Assembly: GCF_021012795.1 (NCBI RefSeq)
Contig: NZ_VFYU01000026.1
Location: 1 to 64,000 of the forward strand
DNA: 64,000 bases
Origin: Psychrobacter sp. I-STPA10
GTDB taxonomy: Bacteria; Pseudomonadota; Gammaproteobacteria; Pseudomonadales; Moraxellaceae
Reading direction: 5' to 3'
Part shown: positions 54,847-64,000 of the stretch, one piece after another
Position numbering within the stretch: the first letter of the stretch is position 1
Layout of the letters: the number at the start of each line of letters is the position of its first letter
The notes under the pieces: generated by a model
Database searches by the model: none
Told to the model about the DNA's origin: nothing
What the model saw: only the letters and a program-made list of their open reading frames with translations
Program-made: the position numbers and the translations under genes

Positions 54847-55200
54847 ATGTCTATCACGATGCAAGACGCTAAAAATATGGATTTCAGCGATGTTGCCGAT
54901 ATTAGCCAACCTGATATACCATTATTAACACCCGGTGAATATCTAAAAACTGAGTTCTTAGATGAATTGGGTATTTCTGCTTATGCACTGGCACGAGCGA
55001 CACATATGCCTGACTCACGTTTAAGTGAAATTATCAACGGTAAACGTGCTATCACCGCAGATACTGCCTTACGCCTTGCAAAATATTTTGGAACTTCTGC
55101 ACAGTTTTGGATAAACTTACAAGCACACTATGACCTTGAAATGGCAAGTCGAGAAGTTGCTGATGACATTGCTAGTATTGAGCCTTATGAAATGGCTTAA
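54847..55200 (+). CDS. higA: HigA-like antitoxin
   Basis: 117-residue XRE-family helix-turn-helix protein: TPGEYLKTEFLDELGISAYA leads into the HTH (LARATHMPDSRLSEIINGKR), then TADTALRLAKYFGTSAQFWI, the standard HigA pattern. An N-terminal extension of about 25 residues precedes it. ATG has AGGA seven bases upstream. It should neutralise HigB and bind the palindrome at 54510-54534. Its stop overlaps the cas2-3 stop region by 4 bp on the opposite strand. Confidence 0.9.
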   Translation: MSITMQDAKNMDFSDVADISQPDIPLLTPGEYLKTEFLDELGISAYALARATHMPDSRLSEIINGKRAITADTALRLAKYFGTSAQFWINLQAHYDLEMASREVADDIASIEPYEMA

Positions 55201-58200
55201 CCATAACCCTCTTTAAACATACCTTCATCACGCCAACAGCCAAAACGCTCATCAAAAAGCCAACCGTTTTGGTTTTCATACAGAGTTAATACCGCAAATC
55301 TGATTAAAATAGTGGTGGGGCTTAACTCAGGAAATTGGGCTTGTGTGTCAATTAAAGCTTGGGTTAAGTTATCGGTAAGCCATGGAGACACATGAGGATT
55401 GCTGATAGGCACTTGTGTGGGTTTAATGGTGCTATTGACTAAGTTAGCTTTGGCTATGCCAATATTTTTTAATTGTTGGGCACTAAACATTAAATACTGC
55501 TGAGGGTATTTGTCATTCGTACGATTTTTATTTAGCGTACTGTCAGTATCTGCTGTATTAATATCCATTGCAGCGTCTATTGCATTATCTATTTCGTCAT
55601 CGCTATCTGGATTATCTCTGTATTGGTTGCCATTGTATAAGGTATGTTTAAAATCTTCTGGCTGTATAACATACTCAGTTTGTGGACTGCTTTTACGAAA
55701 GGGTGTTAGGCAGCTTAGATGCACATGAGAGCGGTTGGAGGTTTGTGGATTTTGCCAATAGCCATTAACCACATTGGTATTTTTATTATTCATTAAATCC
55801 ATCATGACACTATGTTCTAAATCGCTTAGATAATGTGTCCCGTCAAAGTTTTCTGCTGACACTTTACTTATTCTGGGTAGGGCATCTATGCGGTTTAACT
55901 CAGATTCTCTGATAATCTCTGCACTGTTATGACTGCTTAATAAAAATCCATTTTGTTCAAAGCCAGGCATGGTAAAGACAGCTTGTTTTGCACCTCGGTT
56001 ATTATGTTTTAATGCCCGTATGTTGTATTGCAAAATACTGATATTAGGGATATCGTTGACAATGGTTTTATCAGGTCGATGACGCCATACGCGTCCTGCT
56101 AATTGGATAAGCGAACGCATGGAAGAGGGTTCAACAATTGCCCAATCATAATCATGGTCACGACCTACCTCAGCAACTGGAGTGGCAAGAACAATAAAAA
56201 TATGGTGTTTTTTATGAGGGTGATTGTTTATGGCTGTGTTGATGGCATCATGATTAAAAATACCAGTATCTTTATTGTGTTTATCATTAGAGGCATCTTT
56301 TTTTAACGGTTTTCTGGTTAAGATATCATCTAAGTTTTTTTCAAGGCGACTGCGTAGGATAAGCACTTGATTGGCATGGTAACAGCACAAATGATACTGC
56401 GTGGTCGCTGACTCTGGTGTATTTGCAAGATTCAACATGGCAATGGCGACATTCATCAGCGGTTGGATATTTGCCATACGCATTAAGCCAATACTCACAT
56501 GATGGCAAGAGTTAGGGTGTTTTACATGATGGTGTTGATGCAGTTGCTGTGATTTTTGTAGTAAAGCAAAGCCAAGCTGTTCATAAAAGCCAATATGAGT
56601 CTCTTTACTATAATTCATTGTCAGGGGCAAAATATTTGCCGTACGTCTGATGGGCTGTTTATTTAGGAAGTTTACTCGTGATTGGACAAAGTCCCTATTT
56701 TGCTCAGCAAAGTTGCTAGGAATATCACAAGCACTGATATTGCAGTTATTTTCATCAAACCAACCACAGATGACTTTGGGTGTGGGTTGATTAAACTGCT
56801 GATTAAACAATTTACGTCCTGTAAGATAAGCCTCAAATAAGCCTTGTAGCATATCGGGTGGAAGTGTGGCAGAAGATAACATAACCCTAGAGCCAAATAG
56901 CCCTGCTAGATGAATAAGCCTTGATAGAGCAGGCAAGTCATTGTGGTCAAGGTCATCAGGCTCATCTAGGATTAAGTCACTACTGAGTAGACGCAAGATA
57001 GGGGCGATATGTTTGCCCCCTTTTTTGCATTCTGAGGCTTGCATTAGGTGGTCAACCGTACAAACGACAAAAGGTGCAAACAGTAAATCTTGAGCTTTTT
57101 GGCTGGCAATGACCGTACCAAGTCCAAGCTCATCATAATCATGAATGTCAATCTCACTATCCACCCATTCCTCAATAATGTCATTGGCTGATTCGCTACC
57201 ATAAACCTTGCTATAATTCTCTGGACTTTCTAAATGATGGGTAAAATCAGTTTTGTCTTTTGAGGGAGCGTCTAACTCCCCAGTTTGTTGATTGAGCTCA
57301 AATAGCTGTTTTTGTGCTGTACCACCGACCAATATAGCCAATTGATTAGCATCTAAACTCAAATCCCTACGAAAGCTAAGCCCTGTTTGTAAGGTCAATA
57401 CTCTAAGTCCGAGTGCAACGGTAATTCTTGCGCCTTTTTTAGGATTGGCTAAGGCATACATAATACGGGCATTACCGATGGTTTTACCTGCACCTGTTGA
57501 TGCCATATTGACCCCAAAAAAACCGTGTGTTTCACTTAACTCATGATATTCAAAAGCACTTTTAAAGGCTTTGTTTTGCCATTTAAAGAGTGTGCCAGCA
57601 GTATTTTTTACTAAAGGGTTATGATTGCAAAGTCTAGGCAGAGCTTGCTGTATGGCAGGCAAGCTTCTACAAAATTGTGCGGTAAAATCGCCAACACCAA
57701 TTAAATGCTCATCTAAAGGCTGTTTGATTTTTCCTGACTCTCTATCGGTATTTGCTGCAAGCTTATTTTTAAAGTCTGTACTGCCGACAACTCGTCTTTT
57801 ATCATCAATCGCTAGGCTAGAATAGTTATGGTCACCTACCATTAGGCATAGCCGAGATAGATGCAACAAAAATGGATTGCTAATCGCTTGGTTATTTTTA
57901 GTTGCCTGTTCACTTATCTCTATTAGCTGTGGATGTTGTCTGGCTTTTTTCGCCCAACGAGTCAGTTTGCGTTGCCAAAGAGGACTATGAATCACTAAGT
58001 CATCAAACTGCCAAAAGTTATCTTGCTCAACCGAACTCATCTCAGTGATGCTTGTTGGATTTTTTACCCAGTATTCATAGGCTTTTAGGTGAGCATAGTA
58101 TTTATTAAGCTCAACCTTTAATTTTAAATTATCGACTTTTTTTAATTTAATGGCTGTTTGAGTATTAAAGTAATAAGCGGTCAGTGGCGGTAAGCGGTGA

Positions 58201-58868
58201 TGGGTGACGATAAGCCATGCAACCCATTGAGCCAATGGTGGTAACTCATTGATGGCAACCTTATCAGGTGTTTTTTGTAATTCTTTGAGTTCAAATGCTA
58301 AATTTTCACCTTGAAGTTTTTTAGCTTGAAGATAGTCAGCTAAATGTTGCAAACGTTCAAGCCATTCATCATCAGTTTGACAATCACCGATTAACCATAT
58401 AAATAGCTTTAGTGAAATCCATTCATGGCGGTAAGGGTCACCTATAAAAGTAGGGTGAAATAGCTTATATTGAAAACCAATGGTAGATTTGCCAATGTCA
58501 TGAAGTAGGGCAGCAATAGTGGCGATAATTTGAATACTGGTCAGCGAGTTCCAGTCATTTTCCCATTCACGGTGTAGTAGGTTTCGTTTGGTGCTATTAA
58601 CAGGCACAATCCCCACTTCATTAAATTTGCGTTTATTTCCCACGACCCAAAGCAACTCGGATTGCCTGCGAGTTTTAACACGATGACAGCTGACCGCAGT
58701 GGATTTGGTAGCTGATTTGCATAATAACTGCTTGACGGTATTAAGCCCTTCTTCGGTAATGGCGGTTTGCCAAACATTACTACCAATACGATTGGCAAAA
58801 GCGTCCAAAATACGCCGTGTGCGTTTTAGCGACTTTTTTTCACATTGTGAGATAAAGGTGACAATCAT
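55197..58868 (-). CDS. cas3f: Cas2-Cas3 fusion (type I-F)
   Basis: 1223 residues. Residues 1 to about 90 are a Cas2 domain used for spacer acquisition. The HD nuclease begins at AALLHDIGKSTIGF (His-Asp 123-124), and a superfamily 2 helicase follows with Walker A STGAGKT (about 459) and DExD/H-type LILDEPDD (about 638), then VATPVAEVGRDHDYD and QLAGRVWRHR. The fusion is the signature of type I-F, where it both degrades DNA and joins the Cas1 integrase. It starts directly after cas1. By eye there is no interruption. Confidence 0.95.
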   Translation of the reverse strand: MIVTFISQCEKKSLKRTRRILDAFANRIGSNVWQTAITEEGLNTVKQLLCKSATKSTAVSCHRVKTRRQSELLWVVGNKRKFNEVGIVPVNSTKRNLLHREWENDWNSLTSIQIIATIAALLHDIGKSTIGFQYKLFHPTFIGDPYRHEWISLKLFIWLIGDCQTDDEWLERLQHLADYLQAKKLQGENLAFELKELQKTPDKVAINELPPLAQWVAWLIVTHHRLPPLTAYYFNTQTAIKLKKVDNLKLKVELNKYYAHLKAYEYWVKNPTSITEMSSVEQDNFWQFDDLVIHSPLWQRKLTRWAKKARQHPQLIEISEQATKNNQAISNPFLLHLSRLCLMVGDHNYSSLAIDDKRRVVGSTDFKNKLAANTDRESGKIKQPLDEHLIGVGDFTAQFCRSLPAIQQALPRLCNHNPLVKNTAGTLFKWQNKAFKSAFEYHELSETHGFFGVNMASTGAGKTIGNARIMYALANPKKGARITVALGLRVLTLQTGLSFRRDLSLDANQLAILVGGTAQKQLFELNQQTGELDAPSKDKTDFTHHLESPENYSKVYGSESANDIIEEWVDSEIDIHDYDELGLGTVIASQKAQDLLFAPFVVCTVDHLMQASECKKGGKHIAPILRLLSSDLILDEPDDLDHNDLPALSRLIHLAGLFGSRVMLSSATLPPDMLQGLFEAYLTGRKLFNQQFNQPTPKVICGWFDENNCNISACDIPSNFAEQNRDFVQSRVNFLNKQPIRRTANILPLTMNYSKETHIGFYEQLGFALLQKSQQLHQHHHVKHPNSCHHVSIGLMRMANIQPLMNVAIAMLNLANTPESATTQYHLCCYHANQVLILRSRLEKNLDDILTRKPLKKDASNDKHNKDTGIFNHDAINTAINNHPHKKHHIFIVLATPVAEVGRDHDYDWAIVEPSSMRSLIQLAGRVWRHRPDKTIVNDIPNISILQYNIRALKHNNRGAKQAVFTMPGFEQNGFLLSSHNSAEIIRESELNRIDALPRISKVSAENFDGTHYLSDLEHSVMMDLMNNKNTNVVNGYWQNPQTSNRSHVHLSCLTPFRKSSPQTEYVIQPEDFKHTLYNGNQYRDNPDSDDEIDNAIDAAMDINTADTDSTLNKNRTNDKYPQQYLMFSAQQLKNIGIAKANLVNSTIKPTQVPISNPHVSPWLTDNLTQALIDTQAQFPELSPTTILIRFAVLTLYENQNGWLFDERFGCWRDEGMFKEGYG

Positions 58869-59876
58869 TTAAATACCCCAATCCTTTTTTACCGCCAACC
58901 CTTTCACCACTTCAAACTGATAATCCAATGCCTTATGCTTAGTAAACATATTTAAACATTCTTGACGAAATTCTTGCTCACTGACATTTTCACTGGCACA
59001 AATAAAAGCCAGTGGTAACACCAGCGCGTCCTTAATAATATCGGCAATATCAAATACCAAAGCCCCACGGCGGGTCTTACCATGCATTACCGCAAATCCA
59101 TGAGGAATGCCCAATACCCATGCTGTGGTTGCACCCAGTCCATACGCCAGATAATTGCCATGGTTTAAAAAACTATTGGCTTTATCCACGCCACCTTTTT
59201 GTCCATCATGGTCACGACTAAAGCCAGCATAGTCCGTATTCTCAGCGGCTAGTTTATATAGTTGTTTGGTTAAGCGAGCCTCAAGTTGCAAAAGATGCAT
59301 GACGTTATCTTGCAGCATAATTTGCTGACTATGCTTATTTAGCAAGCTTGCGATGACAGGGTTTTGACTATCAAAGCCGTGCTGTTTTAAATCACGGTCT
59401 TTTGACCAAATCGTTTGTAAGTAGCCAATGCGGGCATATTGCATCTGTTTGGCAGCCTCAAGGCGTTTTTCATCATCCCACCACCAGCTCATCCAGCCTT
59501 GTATATATTCGGTAGGGCGGTACTCAGATTGTGGAGTGAGCCATTCAATAAATACTTCTTGCTCACTGCCCATAAATAGCGGTGTGCCTCCACCGCCACA
59601 AAACCCAACCAACACCCCTGCTTGTGACAGTAGACGCATAGCAGCTTGGGTGATGGACGTCCCTGTTCCCAGTAATAAAGAGGTGGTATTGGCAATGGGG
59701 ATGTTGTAATACAGATTGGCTTTATCGTCTTCGGTGAGATATAAGATTCTGCCGTCTTTTTGCATCACTCGGCAATATTCAAGATAGTAAATATTGGCAC
59801 GTTTGGAGTGTAAAATAGTTTTTAACTCGGAGGAGGCAAAGCTATTGTCAGTATAGGGATTCTTAGGTTTGCTCAT
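58869..59876 (-). CDS. cas1: Cas1 integrase (type I-F)
   Basis: 335 residues. It integrates new spacers as a complex with Cas2-3. Family stretches: SNSELKTILHSKR-like start (SFASSELKTILHSKRANIYY), GTGTSITQAAMRLLSQAGVLVGFCGGGG, ALEARLTKQLY-like metal-site region (LQLEARLTKQLYKLA), FLNHGNYLAYGLGATTAWVLG and GIPHGFAVMHGKTRRGALVFDIAD. It is the first gene of the cas1-cas2-3 unit on the minus strand. Confidence 0.95.
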   Translation of the reverse strand: MSKPKNPYTDNSFASSELKTILHSKRANIYYLEYCRVMQKDGRILYLTEDDKANLYYNIPIANTTSLLLGTGTSITQAAMRLLSQAGVLVGFCGGGGTPLFMGSEQEVFIEWLTPQSEYRPTEYIQGWMSWWWDDEKRLEAAKQMQYARIGYLQTIWSKDRDLKQHGFDSQNPVIASLLNKHSQQIMLQDNVMHLLQLEARLTKQLYKLAAENTDYAGFSRDHDGQKGGVDKANSFLNHGNYLAYGLGATTAWVLGIPHGFAVMHGKTRRGALVFDIADIIKDALVLPLAFICASENVSEQEFRQECLNMFTKHKALDYQFEVVKGLAVKKDWGI

Positions 59877-60181
59877 AAGATTATCGACTTTAAAAGTTAA
59901 GTATAAAAAGGGTTGTAATTGGTTTAGTTACCAATGTAGAGAAGTTAATAAAGATGTACAACCAGATTTTAACTGTAGTTATAAACTATACGTCATTTAG
60001 TGTCGTCATTAATATTTGTCATTACTCAATAATGATTAAAAGTGGTCTATGCTAAAAATTACCTCAATATAAGCAAAGCATTAATCGTGTTATGATGGCG
60101 ACTTATTTTGACCTTGTATTTTCAATATTCATTTCTAGTATTCATAATCTTGATGATTTTTTCTTTAGTGAATTTACCCTC

Positions 60182-61429
60182 ATGTCTGCAAACCATACAA
60201 CTTTAAATAGCCTAAGCAATAAAAATACTACTAAATCCAATATTAATAACCAACCCACGCCACAAGCCTCAGTTAATTGGATACTTAAACTCACCATTGG
60301 CTTAATTGGCATGTTTGCCTTTTTGCAAGTGTATTCAGTGCAGTCGATATTGCCTGTATTAATGTTGGATTTTTCTGCCACTGAAGTGCAAGTGGGTATG
60401 CTTGTTGGGGCAACAGTGATGGCAGTTGCCATCATGTCGCCATTTTTGGGTATGCTCTCTGATGCCATTGGGCGCAAATCCTTTATTGTTGGCGCATTGG
60501 CATTTTTAACAGTACCAACAGCGATGATTTCTGTTAGTAGCAGTGTGGGCTGGCTTGAGTTTTGGCGGTTTATGCAAGGCTTGTCTGTGCCGGGGATTAC
60601 CGTGGTGACCATTGCCTATGTGGGAGAGGAGTTTGAAGGCAAAGCAGTGACTGACTTAATGGCGTATTACGTTTCAGGTACGGTATTAGGCGGCTTTATG
60701 GGACGTTTTATTTTGGGGCATTTGCATGAGTGGGTGGGCTGGCGGACTGGTTATCAGGTTATGGCAGGTATTACCGCACTGGGGGCTTTGTGGGTGGCTC
60801 GTACGTTACCTGTATCCCGCTGCTTTGTTGCTAACCCCAATCTACGCTCATCGTTGCAGACACTGGCTGAGCACATGACCAATCGCTATGTGGTGACCGC
60901 TTGTTTGCTCGGGGCATGTGTTTTATTTTCGTTGGTGGGCTGTTTTACCTTTATTAATTTGCACCTTGCAGCAACGCCGTATGAGCTGACAACAGGGCAG
61001 CTTGCCAATATTTTTGCGGTATATCTACTCGGGGTGGTGATTACACCTTTATCGGCAAAACTATTACAGCGGTTTGGCTCAGCTCGCACTATTATGGTGG
61101 CAGTGACGCTATCCATGCTCGGGGTGTTATTAACCAAAGTCACCCCACTTTGGGGCATTATTTTGGGCTTGGCAATCATGTCATCAGGGGTATTTATTAC
61201 TCAATCAGCGACCATTAGTTATATCGCGGTCAATGTTAAAAAAGGACGTTCGCTGGCATCAGGGCTATATTATATGAGCTATTATGCAGGCGGTAGCATC
61301 GGTGCTTGGCTATGCGGATTGGCATACGCCAAAGGGCAATGGACATTGACAGTTTGGCTGCTTCTTGCGGTGCAGGTGTTGGCATTATTAATGGCAAGTT
61401 TTGGTATGATAAAAACGCCCAAAAAGTGA
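60182..61429 (+). CDS. MFS transporter, YnfM-like
   Basis: About 415 residues and twelve membrane segments of the major facilitator superfamily. The loop 2-3 signature GMLSDAIGRKSF and the first segments (FAFLQVYSVQSILPVLMLDF) fit the YnfM/arabinose-efflux-like drug:H+ group. The frame is open from 60092; I use the ATG at 60182 because the first 30 residues are not part of the family fold, but neither start has a strong ribosome-binding site. Substrate unknown. Confidence 0.85.
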   Translation: MSANHTTLNSLSNKNTTKSNINNQPTPQASVNWILKLTIGLIGMFAFLQVYSVQSILPVLMLDFSATEVQVGMLVGATVMAVAIMSPFLGMLSDAIGRKSFIVGALAFLTVPTAMISVSSSVGWLEFWRFMQGLSVPGITVVTIAYVGEEFEGKAVTDLMAYYVSGTVLGGFMGRFILGHLHEWVGWRTGYQVMAGITALGALWVARTLPVSRCFVANPNLRSSLQTLAEHMTNRYVVTACLLGACVLFSLVGCFTFINLHLAATPYELTTGQLANIFAVYLLGVVITPLSAKLLQRFGSARTIMVAVTLSMLGVLLTKVTPLWGIILGLAIMSSGVFITQSATISYIAVNVKKGRSLASGLYYMSYYAGGSIGAWLCGLAYAKGQWTLTVWLLLAVQVLALLMASFGMIKTPKK

Positions 61430-61529
61430 CCGCCAGATAGCCATAGTTAATTTCTCAGCCTTTTAGTTACTTTAACTTTAGTGAGTCTTTTGCAATAACA
61501 CAATAATGATACCCAGTCTCTGAGACAAT

Positions 61530-61569
61530 GCCACTAAGCCACTAAGCCACTAAGCCACTAAGCCACTAA
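61530..61569. repeat. Tandem repeat, five units of GCCACTAA
   Basis: Five perfect 8-bp units lie between two convergent genes. The region is non-coding, so unit-number changes would have no reading-frame effect. Confidence 0.9.
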
Positions 61570-61601
61570 ATCCCTTTTATTCTAGTAGACAGATTATAAG
61601 C

Positions 61602-62201
61602 TTACGCTAACAGGCTTTGTATTTCTTGCATCACCATGGGTAGTTGCTTAGCAAAGTCACTCATGCGATGGTCGCCGCCTGCCTGTAAAATCACCTTTGC
61701 CCCTTTTGCTTGATAAAAATCAGCCGTTTTTTGTGCATCCAATAGTTCATCGCCTAACTTTGCTAAAACAGTAAAGTTTTTGGGTAGGGGTAAATCTTGT
61801 AATTGATGCTTGGCAAACCATTGTAAATCTGCTTTGCTGATTTCCCAGCCACCTTCCGTTGTATGCCCAATCGTATTGTCTGCTTCTGCAGTGTCCATGC
61901 TAAAAAAGCGTTGTAAGCTGCTATGTGGCTGAATACTGGGGTTGAGTAAAAATGCCCCGCATTGCGTTTTATGGCTCACAAGCGTTGCAAAATAGCCACC
62001 CAAGGAGCTACCAACTAAGATGGTTTGTTTGGGAGTATCCACCATATCTATCAGTTTATTAAAGACTTGTATGGGGTGTTGGTTTAAATCAGGACGTAAT
62101 ACCTCAAACTCAGGATGATACTGCTGGCAATACTCATCTAATAAGCGACCTTTGGTTGAGTTTGCATCACTGTCTAAGCCATGAATATAAATTAAGCGCA
62201 T
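61602..62201 (-). CDS. YqiA/YcfP-type alpha/beta-hydrolase (esterase)
   Basis: About 199 residues from the ATG at 62201, eight bases after AGGA. The nucleophile elbow is LVGSSLGGYFATLV; other family motifs are LIYIHGLDSDANSTKG at the N-terminus, AFLLNPSIQP, and GGDHRMSDF near the C-terminus with the catalytic His. Members are small cytoplasmic esterases with thioester or carboxylester activity. It is convergent with the MFS gene. Confidence 0.85.
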   Translation of the reverse strand: MRLIYIHGLDSDANSTKGRLLDEYCQQYHPEFEVLRPDLNQHPIQVFNKLIDMVDTPKQTILVGSSLGGYFATLVSHKTQCGAFLLNPSIQPHSSLQRFFSMDTAEADNTIGHTTEGGWEISKADLQWFAKHQLQDLPLPKNFTVLAKLGDELLDAQKTADFYQAKGAKVILQAGGDHRMSDFAKQLPMVMQEIQSLLA

Positions 62202-62378
62202 GTGCATATTCCTAATTTTGTTTAACAATTTAACAGAGGAGGTTGCAAATATAGCCCTAACATAACATAGATGCAGTGGCTAAAAAATATCGCATTTATT
62301 TTTCTGTATTAGCAGTAGAAAATATGACCTTAGTGTACATTTGTTTTCATCAATTTAGGGTGTATGATGATAAAAGTT

Positions 62379-62402
62379 ACTAGGAATATGGATATTCCTA
62401 GT
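62379..62402. promoter_or_regulatory. Long palindrome upstream of the acyl-CoA synthetase gene
   Basis: An 11-bp inverted repeat, ACTAGGAATAT and ATATTCCTAGT, around a two-base centre (GG). It may be an operator; no T-run follows, so it is not a standard terminator. Confidence 0.55.
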
Positions 62403-62445
62403 TGACCTTTTATCTAGGCTCTGCTACATTTGAAATCAGGATTAA

Positions 62446-62464
62446 ATGATACGATTTGTATCAT
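62446..62464. promoter_or_regulatory. Second palindrome upstream of the acyl-CoA synthetase gene
   Basis: ATGATAC-GATTT-GTATCAT, a 7-bp inverted repeat about 85 bp before the start codon. Likely a regulator-binding site; the regulator is unknown. Confidence 0.5.
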
Positions 62465-62548
62465 AATTAACAGATTGCTAACGCAGTCTGCTGATGGATA
62501 AAGATAAGGATAACTTGATAAACAATCAATTAGCTAAGGAAGGCTACC

Positions 62549-64000
62549 ATGACGCAACAGTTAACCCAGCAAGAAACCACTTTACCTACCTATCAAAACT
62601 TCTCTGAGCTTTACGAGCATTCCATTCATGACCGTGCAGCTTTTTGGGGTGAGCAGGCTCGCCGTATTTATTGGCACAAACAGCCTGACAAAATTTTAGA
62701 CGATTCTAATTTACCCTTTGCCAAATGGTTTGTCGGCGGTGAAACCAACCTGTGTTATAACTGTGTTGACCGTCATCTTGAGAGTCGTGCTGAGCAAGAT
62801 GCTTTTGTTTGGGTATCTTCAGAGATTAACCAAGAGTTATTGAGTAATCACCCTGATGTTGCCGATGCCTTTAAAAAGCTGGGTAACAGTGTTGAGTTTT
62901 ATACCGATTATGCCAAACGTCGCCTGACCTATAATGATTTATATAAAGAGGTCAATTATTTTGCCGATGTATTGCAGCGTCAAGGCGTGGGCAAAGGTGA
63001 TAGAGTCGTTATTTATATGCCGATGATACTAGAAGCGGCGTATGCGATGTTGGCATGTGCGCGTATCGGAGCGATTCATTCAGTGGTATTTGGCGGTTTT
63101 GCGGCACATAATTTGGCAGTGCGTATGGACGATGCCGAAGCCAAAATGGTGATTACCGTTGATGCAGGATTGCGTGGCGGTAAGGTAATTAACTATAAAA
63201 ATTTAGTGAATCAAGCGGTAGAAAAAGCCAATGTCAAACCTGAACATGTGTTGGTGATTGACCGTGGCATCATGCTATATAAACCCCATGCGATAGATGT
63301 TGATTATGCTGACGAGCGTCAAATTAGCCATCAAAATAAAGCAGTCGTAGAGCCGGTGTGGCTTGAATCCAATGAACCATCGTATCTACTATATACTTCG
63401 GGTACAACTGGTACGCCTAAAGGGGTACAGCGTGATACTGGGGGGCATGCAGTGGCATTGACAACCTCGATTGACTACGTATATAACGGCAAGGCAGGCG
63501 AGACCTTTTGGGCAATCTCGGATATCGGCTGGGCAGTGGGACATTCTTATACCATTTATGCACCACTACTGGCTGGCATGACCAGTATTATGTATGAAGG
63601 TTTGCCGCATCGTCCTAATCCTGGTATTTGGTGGCGTATTGTTGAGGCAAATAAGGTGAATATCTTATTTACTGCCCCCACTGGTGTACGTATGCTAAAA
63701 AAACAAGATGAAACATGGATGACTCGTTATGATGTCTCTAGCGTCAAGGCGTTTTTCTTAGCAGGTGAGCCACTTGATGAGCCAACAGCAGAATGGCTGT
63801 CTGGACATTTAGGTGTGCCAATTTTAGACCATTACTGGCAGACCGAAACAGGCTGGCCGATTTTAAGCCATGTTGCTAAGTTTGATCATAAGCCTCACAA
63901 GCAAGGCTCACCAGGTTATCCAATGTATGGCTATGATGCTAAGGTGATTAATGAGGAAACAGGTGAAGCTTGTCAAGCAGGTGAAAAAGGTATGTTAGCG
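62549..64000 (+). CDS. prpE: Propionyl-CoA synthetase (PrpE-like), partial
   Basis: Open from ATG 62549 (AAGGAAGG six bases upstream) to the window end, 484 codons without a stop; the C-terminal part is outside the window. AMP-forming acyl-CoA synthetase: YLLYTSGTTGTPKGVQRD is the P-loop motif, and GETFWAISDIGWAVGHSYTI, YEGLPHRPNPGIWWRI and YWQTETGWPI follow the PrpE rather than the acetyl-CoA synthetase pattern. It activates propionate (and possibly acetate) to the acyl-CoA. Two palindromes upstream suggest specific control. Confidence 0.85.
   Translation, partial: MTQQLTQQETTLPTYQNFSELYEHSIHDRAAFWGEQARRIYWHKQPDKILDDSNLPFAKWFVGGETNLCYNCVDRHLESRAEQDAFVWVSSEINQELLSNHPDVADAFKKLGNSVEFYTDYAKRRLTYNDLYKEVNYFADVLQRQGVGKGDRVVIYMPMILEAAYAMLACARIGAIHSVVFGGFAAHNLAVRMDDAEAKMVITVDAGLRGGKVINYKNLVNQAVEKANVKPEHVLVIDRGIMLYKPHAIDVDYADERQISHQNKAVVEPVWLESNEPSYLLYTSGTTGTPKGVQRDTGGHAVALTTSIDYVYNGKAGETFWAISDIGWAVGHSYTIYAPLLAGMTSIMYEGLPHRPNPGIWWRIVEANKVNILFTAPTGVRMLKKQDETWMTRYDVSSVKAFFLAGEPLDEPTAEWLSGHLGVPILDHYWQTETGWPILSHVAKFDHKPHKQGSPGYPMYGYDAKVINEETGEACQAGEKGMLA

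Overview
The window looks like a chromosomal segment of an AT-rich gammaproteobacterium, most likely a member of the Moraxellaceae (Moraxella or Psychrobacter-like). That placement is inference from base composition, gene content, the MITE-like repeats and the type I-F CRISPR-Cas layout; no rRNA or marker gene is present to prove it.

Region 1 (1-29.4 kb) is an iron-acquisition island with transposon debris at its edges. An intact IS3-family element (1-1267) sits in the end of a fhuF-like reductase gene. Three siderophore systems follow. System A (1252-8384, minus) has a TonB receptor, binding protein, two permeases, ATPase and FhuF. System B (8565-14587) has a TonB receptor, a flavin-dependent monooxygenase and a lipoprotein binding protein, with a divergent AraC-type regulator. 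System C (14679-24215) has an ATPase, a PvdE/SyrD-like exporter, a TonB receptor, a FhuD-like protein, a fused FhuB-like permease and a siderophore-interacting reductase. Fur-box-like sites lie before the main transcription units. Receptors A and C each carry a long pentanucleotide tract directly after the start codon. By my count both tracts (17 and 23 units) put the receptor out of frame, so these look like phase-variable genes in the OFF state. From 24.2 to 29.4 kb there is a graveyard of IS and gene fragments, with one intact-looking esterase flanked by inverted IS ends.

Region 2 (29.5-44.7 kb) holds tRNA-Gly, a ThDP-dependent 2-oxo acid decarboxylase, two related small secreted proteins, and parts of a Ter-type stress/nucleoside-like metabolite cluster (CitE-like lyase, StiP-type phosphoribosyltransferase, HAD phosphatase, PRTase-TRSP, TerD-protease fusion). 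Three tandem leucine-rich-repeat genes interrupt that cluster. Copies of the 3' end of the neighbouring PRTase gene lie between them and record how they were duplicated.

Region 3 (44.8-59.9 kb) is a defence block: a Fic toxin with its antitoxin, a CRISPR array of 63 identical 28-bp repeats, and a complete type I-F cas set (csy4, csy3, csy2, csy1, cas2-3, cas1). Between csy1 and cas2-3 there is a HigBA-like toxin-antitoxin pair and, facing it, a two-repeat mini-array with its own promoter. The guide of this mini-array matches the predicted csy1 promoter next to a CC PAM, with three of its four mismatches at every-sixth (flipped-out) positions. I read it as a CRISPR-derived regulatory RNA (creR/creA type) that represses the cas operon. 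This is the most interesting observation in the window.

Region 4 (60-64 kb) is housekeeping: an MFS transporter, a YqiA-like esterase and the start of a propionyl-CoA synthetase gene running off the window.
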